NCBI GenBank assembly: GCA_963733935.1
Contig: CAVTEQ010000015.1
Span: forward strand, 496,001-560,000
From: JAHFUA01 sp963733935
Lineage (GTDB): Bacteria > Acidobacteriota > Terriglobia > Terriglobales > Acidobacteriaceae
Direction: 5' to 3'
DNA: 64,000 bases
Every line of letters starts with the position of its first letter. The first letter of the stretch is position 1. The position numbers and the translations under genes were made by a program. The notes beneath the pieces are model-generated. The model had not been told where the DNA came from, did not search any database, and was given only the letters and a program-made list of their open reading frames with translations. Below are positions 33,822 through 42,785 of the stretch, piece after piece.

Positions 33822-34598
33822 ATGACTTACGAAAACCTGCTGTTTGAGACCGATGGCCCGATCGGGGTGATCACGCTGAACCGTCCCCAGCGGCGCAACG
33901 CGCTCTCGCTCGAGATGATGCAGGAGCTGATCGCCTGTCTCAACGCGGTCGCGCAGGATTCGGCGGTGCGGGCCGTGGTGCTGGCCGCAGCGGGGAAGGT
34001 GTTCTCCTCCGGGCACGATCTCGGACAAATGGTGGGCAAAGACCTCAACTACTATCGCCGCACCTTCGACGTTTGCTCCGAACTAATGATGAAAGTGCAG
34101 GCTATCCCGCAGCCGGTGATCGCCGAAGTGCAGGGAGTCGCCACCGCCGCCGGCTGTCAGCTCGTCGCCACCTGCGATCTGGCGATCGCTTCTGAAGAAG
34201 CCGCATTCGCAACGCCGGGCGTCAAGATCGGACTGTTCTGCTCGACGCCGATGGTTGCGCTCAGCCGCGCCATCGGCCGCAAGCGCGCCTTGCAGATGCT
34301 GTTCACCGGCGACATGGTTCCGGCGACCATCGCTGCAGAATGGGGACTGGTCAACAATGTAGTGCCGGCCAGCGCTCTCAAGGAAGAAACCCGCAAGCTG
34401 GCCAAGCGCATCGCCAACGCCAGCCCGCTCACCGTCGGCATCGGCAAGCAGGCGTTCTATGCGCAGATCGATCTCGACCAGCCCAAGGCGTATGCCTACA
34501 CCAAAGAAGTCATGGCGATGAACTCCATGGCCGCCGACGCGCAGGAAGGCATCTCGGCATTCCTCGAAAAGCGCACCGCGTGCTGGGCGGGGAAATAA
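33822..34598 (+). CDS. enoyl-CoA hydratase/isomerase family protein
   Basis: 258 aa crotonase-fold protein, starting MTYENLLFETDGPIGVITLNRP. The oxyanion-hole segment is FSSGHDLGQM and the active-site segment is IAEVQGVATAAGCQLVATCDLAIA, followed by FATPGVKIGLFCSTP. The usual catalytic Glu positions appear replaced (AAGCQL, KIGLFC), as in ECHDC3-like proteins, so true hydratase activity is uncertain. ATG 33822 follows a G-rich segment (AGGTGGGG). Confidence 0.85.
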   Translation: MTYENLLFETDGPIGVITLNRPQRRNALSLEMMQELIACLNAVAQDSAVRAVVLAAAGKVFSSGHDLGQMVGKDLNYYRRTFDVCSELMMKVQAIPQPVIAEVQGVATAAGCQLVATCDLAIASEEAAFATPGVKIGLFCSTPMVALSRAIGRKRALQMLFTGDMVPATIAAEWGLVNNVVPASALKEETRKLAKRIANASPLTVGIGKQAFYAQIDLDQPKAYAYTKEVMAMNSMAADAQEGISAFLEKRTACWAGK

Positions 34599-34607
34599 AG
34601 AGATTAT

Positions 34608-34678
34608 TCGCCGCGGATTTGCGCGGATGGGCGCGGATTTGTGGCGATCCGCGTTGATCGCCGTCAATCCGTGGCGAG
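34608..34678. repeat. CGCGGATTTGCGCGGAT-type repeat
   Basis: Repeated GCGCGGATTTG and GATCCGCG units between convergent genes. It overlaps the 3' end of the HAD gene. A widespread type of intergenic repeat in soil bacteria. Confidence 0.6.
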
Positions 34679-35335
34679 CTTTTTTTCCAACTCCGCCAAG
34701 TTGTTGATGATCGCATCCGGCCGGAACCCTAGCTCTTCCTCGGGCGCTTTGGAGCGATTGATCCAGCAAGTCCACAAACCAAAGCTCTTCGCGCCGACGA
34801 TATCCCAAGAATTAGAAGAGATGAAGCCAATCGCATTCTGCGGGACATTTAGGTGCCGCGACGCCAGCTCGTACACGCGGGGGCTGGGCTTGAAGATCTT
34901 CACCTCATCGACGCTGATGACATCGGCGAACAAGTCCTTCAAACCCGCGCTCTCGACCACCGCCGCCAGCATGCGCGGCGAGCCGTTCGACAGGATTGCC
35001 AGCTTGTAGCGCGAGAGCGACTGCAACGCCTGCCGGACCTCGGGGAACGGATCCAGGTGCAGGTAGGCGTCCATTAGCGTCTGGCGCGTGGCCGGCGGAC
35101 ACTCGAGCCCCAAGCTGCGGCAGGCGAAAATCAGTGCCGATTCCGTGACGTGCCAGAAGTCCTCGTAGCGTCCCATCAGGCTGCGTAGCCAGGTGTATTC
35201 CAGTTGTTTGGCGCGCCAAAGCTGGCTCAGCACCTGGCCGTCAGGGAACACGTTATTGCAGGTGGAGATGACGGAGTGCACGTCAAAGAGTGTGCCGTAG
35301 GCATCGAAAGCGAGAGCTCGAATTGCAGATGTCAT
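34664..35335 (-). CDS. haloacid dehalogenase type II / HAD hydrolase
   Basis: 223 aa HAD-superfamily enzyme. Motif I is AFDAYGTLFDVHSV with nucleophile Asp10, motif II is LAILSNGSPRML, Lys motif III sits in VKIFKPSPRVYELA, and motif IV is GFISSNSWDIVGAKSFGL. The type II 2-haloacid dehalogenase pattern (SNG, SSNSWD) is good, so hydrolytic dehalogenation of 2-haloacids is predicted, although many members act on other substrates. Confidence 0.85.
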   Translation of the reverse strand: MTSAIRALAFDAYGTLFDVHSVISTCNNVFPDGQVLSQLWRAKQLEYTWLRSLMGRYEDFWHVTESALIFACRSLGLECPPATRQTLMDAYLHLDPFPEVRQALQSLSRYKLAILSNGSPRMLAAVVESAGLKDLFADVISVDEVKIFKPSPRVYELASRHLNVPQNAIGFISSNSWDIVGAKSFGLWTCWINRSKAPEEELGFRPDAIINNLAELEKKLATD

Positions 35336-35359
35336 GAAGCACCGCGATCTAGAATTGCC

Positions 35360-35514
35360 ATGCCCCGCTTTGAAGGGGCGTGGCTTCAGCCGCGCCGTTT
35401 CGAGCCGACAATTGGTCGGCCTTTAGGCCCTGAGGTGCAGCTCCCCTCAGCGGCTCAAGCCAGATGCTCCGGCTGCCATTTACGGCAACGCCTGAAAGGC
35501 GTGCCCCTTCAAAG
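35360..35514. repeat. intergenic palindromic element with GAAGGGGC arms
   Basis: GCTTTGAAGGGGCGTGGC at the left faces GCGTGCCCCTTCAAAG at the right, with TTCAGCC and GGCTCAAGCC cores inside. Related to the element at 3743-3892. Confidence 0.7.
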
Positions 35515-35568
35515 AAGACATCAACCCGCCTAGAATTCAAACGACGGTGAAAGGTTACAACAAGCCAT

Positions 35569-36165
35569 TCACCGCACTCCAAATCGCCGCGCTTCATACG
35601 CCGCGATCTCCGCCTCGTGCTGCAGAGTCAGGCCGATGTCGTCCAGCCCTTCGAGCAGGCAGCGGCGGTTGAAGTCGTCCATGGTGAACGAGGCAGAGAA
35701 GCCCGAGTCGTCGCGTACCTGAAGTTTTTCAAGGTCCACAGTAGCGCGGTATCCCTCGGTCTGCTGCGCCTTCTTCATGATGGTTGCGACTTGCGCTTCG
35801 GGCAACACGACGGTCAAGAGGCCGTTCTTCACGCAGTTGTTGGCGAAGATGTCGGCGAATGAGGGCGCAATGATGGCGCGGAAGCCGAAATCATCGAGCG
35901 CCCACGGTGCATGCTCTCGCGAGGAGCCGCAGCCGAAATTTCGGTCCGTGACCAGGATGCTTGCGCCCTTGTAGCGCGGCTGGTTGAGAACGAATTCCGG
36001 ATCGAGCGTGCGGTCGGGTTTGCGGCGCCAGTCGTAGAACAGGAATTCGCCGAAGCCGGTGCGCTCGATGCGTTTGAGGAACTCCTTGGGAATGATCTGG
36101 TCGGTATCCACATTAGCGCGGTCGAGCGGCGCGACGAGGCCAGTGTGGGTGCGAAACGCCTTCAT
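35569..36165 (-). CDS. leuD: 3-isopropylmalate dehydratase small subunit
   Basis: 198 aa. LeuD signatures: FRTHTGLVAPLDRANVDTDQ, PKEFLKRIERTGFGEFLF, the loop FGCGSSREHAPWAL, and ADIFANNCVKNGLL. With LeuC it isomerises 2- to 3-isopropylmalate in leucine synthesis. Its start overlaps the leuC stop by 4 bases (ATGA), so the two are translationally coupled. Confidence 0.96.
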   Translation of the reverse strand: MKAFRTHTGLVAPLDRANVDTDQIIPKEFLKRIERTGFGEFLFYDWRRKPDRTLDPEFVLNQPRYKGASILVTDRNFGCGSSREHAPWALDDFGFRAIIAPSFADIFANNCVKNGLLTVVLPEAQVATIMKKAQQTEGYRATVDLEKLQVRDDSGFSASFTMDDFNRRCLLEGLDDIGLTLQHEAEIAAYEARRFGVR

Positions 36166-37616
36166 TGGAACCGCCAGTTACGGATATCGGTGAAGTGGCC
36201 TTCAATGGCGGCGGCCGCGGCCATCATCGGGCTTACGAGGTGGGTGCGTCCGCCGCGTCCCTGGCGGCCTTCGAAGTTGCGGTTGCTGGTGGAGGCGCAG
36301 CGCTCGCCCGGCTGCAGCACGTCGGGATTCATTCCCAGGCACATCGAGCAGCCGGAGTCGCGCCATTCAAAGCCGGCGGCACGAAAGATCTCATCAAGCC
36401 CCTCGCGCTCGGCATCGCGCTTCACGGCTTGCGATCCCGGGACCACCAGCGCGCGCACTTTGGGATTTACCTTGTGGCCGCGCGCGACGCGTGCGGCGGC
36501 GCGCAAGTCCTCGAGACGCGAGTTCGTGCAGGAGCCGATGAACACGCGGTCCACACTGATCTCCTCGATCGCGGTTCCCGGCGTGAGCGCCATGTATTGC
36601 AGCGCGCGCTCGGCAGCGCCGCGTTCGGCGGCATCCTGTGCGGCGGCGGGATCGGGGACGCGTCCGGTTATCGGCACGACCATGCCCGGGTTGGTCCCCC
36701 AGGTGACAAAAGGCGCCAGCTTGGCGGCGTCGATCTCGACCACTTTGTCATAGCGCGCACCGGGCTCGGATCGCAACGCGCTCCAGCGCGCGACTGCCTC
36801 ATCCCACTGCGCACTTCGAGGAGAGAAGCGGCGCCCGCGAAGGTAGGCAAAGGTCACTTCGTCGGGCGCGACCATGCCGGCGCGCGCACCCGCCTCGATG
36901 CTCATGTTGCAGACTGTCATGCGGCCTTCCATCGAGAGCCCGCGCACCGCCTCGCCGGTGTATTCGACAACGTAGCCGGTTGCGCCGTCCGTGCCGATAG
37001 TTCCAATGATGCCCAGCACCAGATCTTTGGCCGTGACGCCCGCGGGCAGCGGGCCTTTGATTCGGATCTCCATGGTGCGCGGCTTCTGCTGCGGCAAGCA
37101 TTGCGTGGCGAGCACGTGCTCGACCTCCGACGTTCCCACCCCAAAGGCCAGCGCGCCGAAAGCGCCGTGTGTGGAGGTGTGGCTGTCACCGCAAACGATG
37201 GTCAGCCCCGGCTGCGTCGCGCCCAGTTCCGGCCCGATGACGTGCACGATGCCCTGGTCAGGCGAGTCGATGTCATAGAGCGTGAGGCCAAATTCCTGGC
37301 AGTTGTGGCGCAGCGCTTCCATCTGGCGCGCCGCGACGGGATCGGTGATGGGGACGTGCCCCGGCGTGGTTGGGACGTTGTGATCTACAGTCACCAGCGT
37401 GCGTTGCGGCTGGCGGATGCGGCGTCCCGCGGCGCGCAGGCCGTCAAACGCCTGCGGAGATGTAACCTCGTGCACCAGGTGCAGGTCGACGTAGAGCAGC
37501 GGCGGCTGGCCGGGCGGCTCGCACACTATGTGCTCCTGCCAGATCTTTTCGAACAGGGTGCGCGGACTGGCGGCGCCAAGTGCGTGTTCGCGGGTGGGCT
37601 GAAGTTCTGTATTCAT
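36162..37616 (-). CDS. leuC: 3-isopropylmalate dehydratase large subunit
   Basis: 484 aa aconitase-family Fe-S enzyme. Seen: YVDLHLVHEVTSPQAFDGL, TVDHNVPTT, IVCGDSHTSTHGAFGALAFG with the conserved HTSTHG, and the Fe-S cysteines in FIGSCTNSRLEDL and the pair in GCSMCLGMNPD. Length is normal. Third gene of the minus-strand leu cluster after leuA and leuB. Confidence 0.96.
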   Translation of the reverse strand: MNTELQPTREHALGAASPRTLFEKIWQEHIVCEPPGQPPLLYVDLHLVHEVTSPQAFDGLRAAGRRIRQPQRTLVTVDHNVPTTPGHVPITDPVAARQMEALRHNCQEFGLTLYDIDSPDQGIVHVIGPELGATQPGLTIVCGDSHTSTHGAFGALAFGVGTSEVEHVLATQCLPQQKPRTMEIRIKGPLPAGVTAKDLVLGIIGTIGTDGATGYVVEYTGEAVRGLSMEGRMTVCNMSIEAGARAGMVAPDEVTFAYLRGRRFSPRSAQWDEAVARWSALRSEPGARYDKVVEIDAAKLAPFVTWGTNPGMVVPITGRVPDPAAAQDAAERGAAERALQYMALTPGTAIEEISVDRVFIGSCTNSRLEDLRAAARVARGHKVNPKVRALVVPGSQAVKRDAEREGLDEIFRAAGFEWRDSGCSMCLGMNPDVLQPGERCASTSNRNFEGRQGRGGRTHLVSPMMAAAAAIEGHFTDIRNWRFQ

Positions 37617-37621
37617 GGATC

Positions 37622-37690
37622 AAAGCAGGTCCTTCGGTCGCGCTTCCTCGCGCTTACGCGCTCGGGCGCACTCCCTCAGGATGACAATCA
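37622..37690. repeat. degenerate GCAGGTCCTTCG ... CTCAGGATGAC repeat between leuB and leuC
   Basis: Same ends as the 16 kb repeat family, with a GC-rich CGCGCTTACGCGCTC insertion in the middle that could form its own hairpin. Confidence 0.6.
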
Positions 37691-37698
37691 TAGTTTAC

Positions 37699-38805
37699 TC
37701 ACACAGCATGATACGCCCGCCGGCGGTCGCTGACATCGGCTACGGCGCTCTCCACCAGCCCGCCCATCTCCGTGGTGGAGACGGTGCGCTTGGCGCGCCC
37801 GCGCGTGATGTCGGCGGTGCGGTGCCCTTTGTCGAGCACCTCGCGGATGGCGTCTTCGATGTCCTGCGCACCCTGGTCCAGGCGGGCGCTGTGGCGCAGC
37901 AGCATGGCGGCCGAGGCAATCGCGCCCAGCGGGTTCGCAACCCCGCGCCCGGCGATGTCCGGCGCCGACCCGTGAACCGGCTCGTAGAGATCAACCTTGC
38001 CGCCGATCGTGGCCGAGGCCAGCATTCCCAGCGAGCCGCTGATCACCGCCGCTTCGTCGGAGAGAATATCGCCGAAAAGGTTCTCGGTGACGATCACGTC
38101 GAAAGAGCGGGGATCGGTGATGAGGCGCATGGCGCAGGCGTCCACGTACATGTGGTCGAGCTTCACGTCGGGATACTCATGGGCCACGCGAGTCACGGTC
38201 TGCCGCCAGAGCTGCGAGGTTTCGAGCACGTTGGCTTTGTCCACAGAGGTGACCTTGTGCTTGCGCGATTGCGCCTGCTGGAAGGCGACATGGGCGACGC
38301 GCTCGATCTCCGGGACCGAGTAGCGCATGGTGTTGTAGGCGTCACGGCAAGCGCCGGTGTTGAACCCGCGCGGCTCGCCGAAGTAGATGCCGCCGAGCAG
38401 CTCGCGGACGATCAGGACGTCGGCGCCTTTGATAACTTCCGGCCGCAGCGGCGAGCAGTCGGCAATGGCGCTGTACGCGATCGCCGGACGCAGATTGGCA
38501 AAACCGCCCAGCGCTTGCCGCAAGGCCAGCAGCCCGGACTCAGGCCGCTCCCCGGGAGGCAGCGAATCGAACTCCGGTCCGCCCACCGCGCCCAGCAGCA
38601 CAGCTTGGCTCTGGGTGCACGCGCGCACCGTTGCTTCAGGCAGCGGCGAGCCGAACTGGCGGATTGCGACGCCGCCGATGGCTTGCTCTTCGAACGTGCC
38701 CTCGTAACCGTACAGATCGAGCACCGCGCGCAGGATGCGCACGGCTTCGCGCGTGACTTCCGGGCCAATGCCATCGCCCGGCAGAACTGTGATGTTGAGC
38801 CTCAT
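37699..38805 (-). CDS. leuB: 3-isopropylmalate dehydrogenase
   Basis: 368 aa NAD-dependent oxidative decarboxylase of leucine synthesis. It starts MRLNITVLPGDGIGPEVTRE; other marks are LLGAVGGPEFDSLP, RELLGGIYFGEPRG, SVDKANVLETSQLWRQTV, and ENLFGDILSDEAAVISGSLG. ATG 38805 is preferred over the longer frame to 38895, which comes from the repeat at 38811-38905. Confidence 0.96.
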   Translation of the reverse strand: MRLNITVLPGDGIGPEVTREAVRILRAVLDLYGYEGTFEEQAIGGVAIRQFGSPLPEATVRACTQSQAVLLGAVGGPEFDSLPPGERPESGLLALRQALGGFANLRPAIAYSAIADCSPLRPEVIKGADVLIVRELLGGIYFGEPRGFNTGACRDAYNTMRYSVPEIERVAHVAFQQAQSRKHKVTSVDKANVLETSQLWRQTVTRVAHEYPDVKLDHMYVDACAMRLITDPRSFDVIVTENLFGDILSDEAAVISGSLGMLASATIGGKVDLYEPVHGSAPDIAGRGVANPLGAIASAAMLLRHSARLDQGAQDIEDAIREVLDKGHRTADITRGRAKRTVSTTEMGGLVESAVADVSDRRRAYHAV

Positions 38806-38810
38806 TTTTC

Positions 38811-38905
38811 GGAGTACCGAGTTCCAAGTTGCGAGTTGCATTGCCGAAGCAGACAATTTCCCAGAGCCTCTACTCGGTACTCGGTAACTTAGCAACTCGG
38901 TACTT
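38811..38905. repeat. inverted repeat between leuA and leuB
   Basis: AGTACCGAGTTCCAAGTTGC at the left faces TAGCAACTCGGTACTT at the right, with extra CTCGGTACTCGG copies between. It lies within the leu transcript and could fold as a hairpin. Confidence 0.7.
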
Positions 38906-38910
38906 AACGC

Positions 38911-40131
38911 TTACGCCGTTCCCACCGAACTGCCAACGGAGTGTCCCTTGGCCATCTCCTCGATGCCTGCCAGCGCCGGCGTTTCCTCCTGAATGATGGC
39001 CAGCAGGTGGCGGTCCTCTACTACTTTAATCTGGTCGGCGAGCGCCACGAAGCGCTTGTAGATGCGGTCCAGATCGCGGCGGTTGAATTCGTATCCCAGT
39101 TGCTGGCAACGCAGGCTAAGCGCGTGACGCCCGGAGTGCTTGCCGAGCACTAGCTTGCTTTCCGGTACTCCGACCGACTGCGGCGTCATGATCTCGTAGG
39201 TCAGCGGGTTCTTGATGACGCCATCCTGGTGAATCCCGGCCTCGTGAGCGAAGGCGTTGCGGCCGACGATGGCCTTGTTAGCCTGCACCACCGAGCCGGT
39301 GATCTCGCTCAGCAGGCGGCTCGAAGGATAAAGCTGCTCGCTGTTGACGCCAGTCTCGTAGGGCATCTGGTCATTGCGCACGCGCATGGCCATCACCATC
39401 TCTTCGAGAGATGCGTTACCCGCACGCTCGCCGATCCCGTTGATCGTGCACTCAATCTGCCGCGCTCCGGCTTCGACGCCGGCGATGGAATTGGCCACCG
39501 CCAAGCCGAGGTCGTTGTGGCAGTGCACCGAGATCACCACCTCGGGATGGTTCTTCACGCGGGCGCACACGGCTTCGATGATGCGCTGCATCTCGCGCGG
39601 CACGGTGTAGCCCACTGTGTCCGGAATGTTGACCGTGGTTGCACCGGCGGCTACTACTGCCTCCGTTACGTCGCACAGGAAGTCAAGCTCGGTGCGGGTG
39701 GCGTCCTCGGGCGAGAACTCGACGTCCGAGCACAGCGAACGCGCGAAGCGCACGGCTTCGGCAGCCCGCTCGATGCATTGCTGGCGGGTCATCCGCAGCT
39801 TGTAATGCAGGTGGATATCGGAAGTGGCGAGAAAGACGTGGATGCGCGGCCGCTCGGCATGGCGCACCGCTTGCCAGGCGCGCTCGATGTCCCCGAAACC
39901 GGCGCGGGCCAGCCCGGCGATCGTGGGCCGGCGAACTTCCCGGGCCACCGCCTCGACCGCCTCGAAGTCGCCATCGGAAGCGATGGGAAAGCCGGCCTCG
40001 ATCACGTCCACACCCAGGCGGTCGAGCTGGCGCGCCATGCGCAGCTTCTCGTCCAGCCGCATGCTGCACCCTGGTGATTGCTCGCCGTCACGCAGTGTGG
40101 TGTCGAAGATAGTGATCCGGCTACGGTCCAT
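38911..40131 (-). CDS. leuA: 2-isopropylmalate synthase, short form lacking the C-terminal regulatory domain
   Basis: Condenses acetyl-CoA with 2-oxoisovalerate. Motifs: ITIFDTTLRDGEQSPGCSM, VEFSPEDATRTELDFL, VNIPDTVGYTVP, the zinc site VISVHCHNDLGLAVANS, GIGERAGNASLEEMVMAM and AFAHEAGIHQDGV, all of the LeuA type. The protein stops at 406 aa, after the first subdomain (IYKRFVALADQIKVVEDR). The usual C-terminal dimer/leucine-binding domain of about 100 aa is absent, so leucine feedback inhibition may be missing. Alternatives such as homocitrate synthase or citramalate synthase fit the neighbours less well. Confidence 0.9.
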   Translation of the reverse strand: MDRSRITIFDTTLRDGEQSPGCSMRLDEKLRMARQLDRLGVDVIEAGFPIASDGDFEAVEAVAREVRRPTIAGLARAGFGDIERAWQAVRHAERPRIHVFLATSDIHLHYKLRMTRQQCIERAAEAVRFARSLCSDVEFSPEDATRTELDFLCDVTEAVVAAGATTVNIPDTVGYTVPREMQRIIEAVCARVKNHPEVVISVHCHNDLGLAVANSIAGVEAGARQIECTINGIGERAGNASLEEMVMAMRVRNDQMPYETGVNSEQLYPSSRLLSEITGSVVQANKAIVGRNAFAHEAGIHQDGVIKNPLTYEIMTPQSVGVPESKLVLGKHSGRHALSLRCQQLGYEFNRRDLDRIYKRFVALADQIKVVEDRHLLAIIQEETPALAGIEEMAKGHSVGSSVGTA

Positions 40132-40225
40132 TGGCCATCCTCCCGGCTCTGGATTGCGCCCCAGGTTAAAAATCTAGAGTACGCGAGTCTCCGCGTAAAG
40201 CGAAATTTATAGTTCTTTGCCCATG

Positions 40226-40240
40226 ATAAGTATTACTTAT
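40226..40240. promoter_or_regulatory. LysR-type operator between leuA and the LysR gene
   Basis: ATAAGTATTACTTAT is a perfect inverted repeat containing TAAGTATTACTTA, the T-N11-A form of a LysR-type box. It lies in the 150-base gap between divergent leuA and the LysR gene, 42 bases before the regulator's start. Confidence 0.65.
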
Positions 40241-40281
40241 GATATAAGACCTCTAATTCTGGGCGGCGGGCAAGGGGGCTC

Positions 40282-41200
40282 ATGGACCTCTTTCAACTGG
40301 AAACCTTCCTGGCGGTGGCGCGCGAGGGCAGCTTTTCGCGCGCGGCCAAGAAACTGTTTCGCACCCAGCCGGCGGTCAGCCAGACCATCCGCAAGCTGGA
40401 GGTGGAGCTGGGCGAGCCGTTGTTTGACCGCTCCTCGCGCGACGGGATTCTGACCGATGCCGGACGGGTGCTCGAAGGCTACGCCCTGCGCCTGCTGAAC
40501 ACCCGCAGCGAGGCCCTGGTAGCGCTCGATGAGCTGCGGCAGATGCTGAAGGGCAAGCTGTCGGTCTCGGCCAATGAATTTACGTGCCTCTACCTGCTGC
40601 CGGTGCTGGACGAGTTCCGCCGTCTCTACCCGATGGTCAAAGTTGCGGTGCAGCGCTCGCTGGCCAGCCACATCTCCGATGAGCTGATCAACCACAGCAC
40701 CGAGCTGGGGGTGCTCACGTTTCATCCCGAAGATCCGCTGCTGCGCTCGATCGTGGTTTACCGCGACGATATAGCCTTCGTGGTGCCTCCGCGGCACCCG
40801 CTGGCTTCCTCCGAGGAGGTAACCATTAAGCAACTGGGGACGGAGTGGTTCGTGGCCCACAACGTTTCCTCGCCCTACCGGCAGAAGGTGGTGGAGGCGT
40901 TCGCGCGGCATCACGTTCCGCTGCAAATGCCGGTGGAACTGCCCACCATCGAGGCCATCAAGAAGTTTGTGGGGATGTCGAACGGCGTGGCACTGATTCC
41001 GGGAATCTGCGTGGAAAACGAAGTCGCGCGGGGAGAGCTGGTGCGGGTGCCCGTCCGCGACCTGCATTTCGAGCGCAAGCTGCGCATCATTTACCGCAAG
41101 AATTCCACGCCTGTCACATGCCGCGCGCGCTTTCCTCAAAGTGGCGGAGACATTCGCGGACAAGAAGGGCGAGCCGTATCTCTTCCAGCCGGAGAAGTGA
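40282..41200 (+). CDS. LysR-family transcriptional regulator, frameshifted near its C-terminus
   Basis: Winged helix-turn-helix at MDLFQLETFLAVAREGSFSR and AAKKLFRTQPAVSQTIRKLE, then a substrate-binding domain (SVSANEFTCLYLLPVLDEFRR, HPEDPLLRSIVVYRDDIAF, FVGMSNGVALIPGICVE). An extra base near 41110 changes the frame. The corrected reading RIIYRKNSTLSHAARAFLKV followed by AETFADKKGEPYLFQPEK ends at 41200 and looks natural, while the uncorrected frame runs to 41229 with an atypical tail. Divergent from leuA, so it probably controls the leu operon, perhaps with a leucine-pathway intermediate as inducer. This is inference. Confidence 0.82.
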
Positions 41201-41210
41201 GAAAAGCAGT

Positions 41211-41283
41211 GGGAAGTGGTAAGTGGTAAGTGAAAAGCGGGCGGGCCTTTCACTTTCCACTCTTCACTTACCACTTTTCACTG
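41211..41283. repeat. AAGTGGTAAGTGAAAAG inverted repeat, copy 1
   Basis: Arms GGGAAGTGGTAAGTGGTAAG and its inverse in CACTTACCACTTTTCACT. A second copy lies at 41881-41968, on the other side of the DinB gene. Confidence 0.75.
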
Positions 41284-41286
41284 ATA

Positions 41287-41829
41287 TTAGCTCTCCCACG
41301 CTCCCAGCAGCCGCCGCACCGTGACCAACTGCCCGAGGTGATAGGCGTTGTGGTCGGCCAACAGCAGCGCCTCACGGAGCAAAGTCTGCCCTTCGCCGTG
41401 AGAGATGGGGGCGAAGAGGTCGATGGAGGGGTCCTCAACCAGGCCCTGCATGGCTTTCAGGTCATCGCGGAATTGCCGGACGCTCTGCTGCCAGGCTTTG
41501 TCGTCCGGGGGCGCATCGGTTTCAGGCCAGTAGCCGGCGGGAAACTCGGGCGAAACGTGCTTGGGGTTGCGGCTGAACTCGAGGATGTCCCACTGCGCCA
41601 GGCGCATGTGCTCCAGCAACCGCCAGGGCGAGTAGGGCAGGCCCGCCGGGCGCTCACCGCGCAAATTGGGAGGCAACCCGGCCAGCGCTTCCTCGAAGTT
41701 CAGGTGAGCGTTGCCGCCGCGCAGCAGATCGAGCAAGTGCTGGCGCAGCGCCCGGTGAGCCCGGCGTTCGATCTCGGGTGCAACGGCCGATTTGGACTTT
41801 AGAGCCTGGACAGATGCCTTCTTAGCCAT
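41287..41829 (-). CDS. DinB-family protein
   Basis: 180-aa helical DinB/YfiT-type protein, probably a four-helix metal-binding bundle. Histidines at expected sites are in PWRLLEHMRLAQWDIL and LLADHNAYHLGQLVTVRRL. Members are often thiol-dependent S-transferases or maturases; function here is unknown. ATG 41829 is chosen because the longer frame passes through the repeat. The gene is flanked on both sides by copies of the same inverted repeat. Confidence 0.8.
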   Translation of the reverse strand: MAKKASVQALKSKSAVAPEIERRAHRALRQHLLDLLRGGNAHLNFEEALAGLPPNLRGERPAGLPYSPWRLLEHMRLAQWDILEFSRNPKHVSPEFPAGYWPETDAPPDDKAWQQSVRQFRDDLKAMQGLVEDPSIDLFAPISHGEGQTLLREALLLADHNAYHLGQLVTVRRLLGAWES

Positions 41830-41880
41830 GGGGGGAGCCTCCGACGACCAGTCTATTATGCGCCTGCGGGGGGTGAGAAG

Positions 41881-41968
41881 AGTGGGAAGTGGAAAGTGAG
41901 AAGTGGTAAGTAAAAAGCCGGAGTGGGGCATTCTGCTTACCACTTCCCACTTTTCACTTACCACTTTT
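41881..41968. repeat. AAGTGGTAAGTGAAAAG inverted repeat, copy 2
   Basis: AGTGGGAAGTGGAAAGTGAG faces CTTACCACTTCCCACTTTTC. It lies between the DinB gene and fdoI. With the copy at 41211 it brackets the DinB gene. Confidence 0.75.
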
Positions 41969-41975
41969 GTCCTGC

Positions 41976-42785
41976 TTAGACTCGTCTTCCGCCCGCTGGC
42001 GGTCCGCCAGGAGCCTCACGCGAAAGCTGTTCGATGGCGCGCTCGCGGTCGGCGCGGCGTTTGCGCTCTTGCTCCAGTGCCTGGCGAGGATCGCGGCCGG
42101 TCATCTGGCGAAACCAGGCTGGGGCATGCGTCCAGCCCCAGGCTTCGCTGACCGTCCCCCGAGTCATCGCCTGCATGGTGCCCGGCTGCCCGATGGTAGA
42201 GAGGTAGACGTGAATGAAGATCCCGAACAGCATGACCAGCGCCGAAATGTCGTGCAGCACGTAGCTGATAGCCACCGTCATGGCGCCAAAGGTGTGCGCG
42301 CCAGCCCACATGATGATCCCGGTGATCAGGTAGACGATGGATCCGATGACGATCTCCCAGAACTGCAGCTTCTGACCGCCGTTGAACATGCCGACGTCTT
42401 CAGCTTCGACTAGGTCCTCGTTGAAGACGACCTGGCGAACGTTCCTGATCCAACGGCTGTCGGCGCCGGTCCATGTCATGGGCCCCAACCAGTTGAGCGC
42501 CTGCAGCCCGAAGAAGAAGACGAATCCCAGCCCAAACCAGGGATGAAGCATGCGGGTATTGGCCGCGCCGCCGAACGCCGGCGCAAACCAGCGGAACAGG
42601 AACGGCAGGTAGATGGCGAACCCGGAGAGCAGCGCCAGGAAGAAGAAAACCCCATACGCCCAGTGCAGAAACCGAGTGTAGACCGAATGGCGCGGCAGTT
42701 CGCCCTCGTGAACCACAGTCCGGCCCAGCCTCCTGAACAATGCCGGGTCTTTCTCCTGCAAGCGTCCGAGTGAAGTGTCCATCAC
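41976..42785 (-). CDS. fdoI: formate dehydrogenase cytochrome b556 subunit (gamma)
   Basis: 269-aa membrane subunit with four transmembrane helices. Haem-ligand histidines appear in RHSVYTRFLHWAYGVFFF, RMLHPWFGLGFVFFF, and ISYVLHDISALVMLFGIFIHVYLS. It anchors the complex and passes electrons from the Fe-S subunit to quinone. The C-terminal tail is long and basic. Its start overlaps the fdoH stop by 4 bases. Assignment to fdo rather than fdn is a naming choice. Confidence 0.88.
   Translation of the reverse strand: MMDTSLGRLQEKDPALFRRLGRTVVHEGELPRHSVYTRFLHWAYGVFFFLALLSGFAIYLPFLFRWFAPAFGGAANTRMLHPWFGLGFVFFFGLQALNWLGPMTWTGADSRWIRNVRQVVFNEDLVEAEDVGMFNGGQKLQFWEIVIGSIVYLITGIIMWAGAHTFGAMTVAISYVLHDISALVMLFGIFIHVYLSTIGQPGTMQAMTRGTVSEAWGWTHAPAWFRQMTGRDPRQALEQERKRRADRERAIEQLSREAPGGPPAGGRRV

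Noticed and set aside
40210..40270. Leucine attenuator or T-box before the leu operon
   Set aside because: No leucine-codon leader peptide or alternative hairpins were found in the gap, and a LysR-type palindrome explains regulation better.
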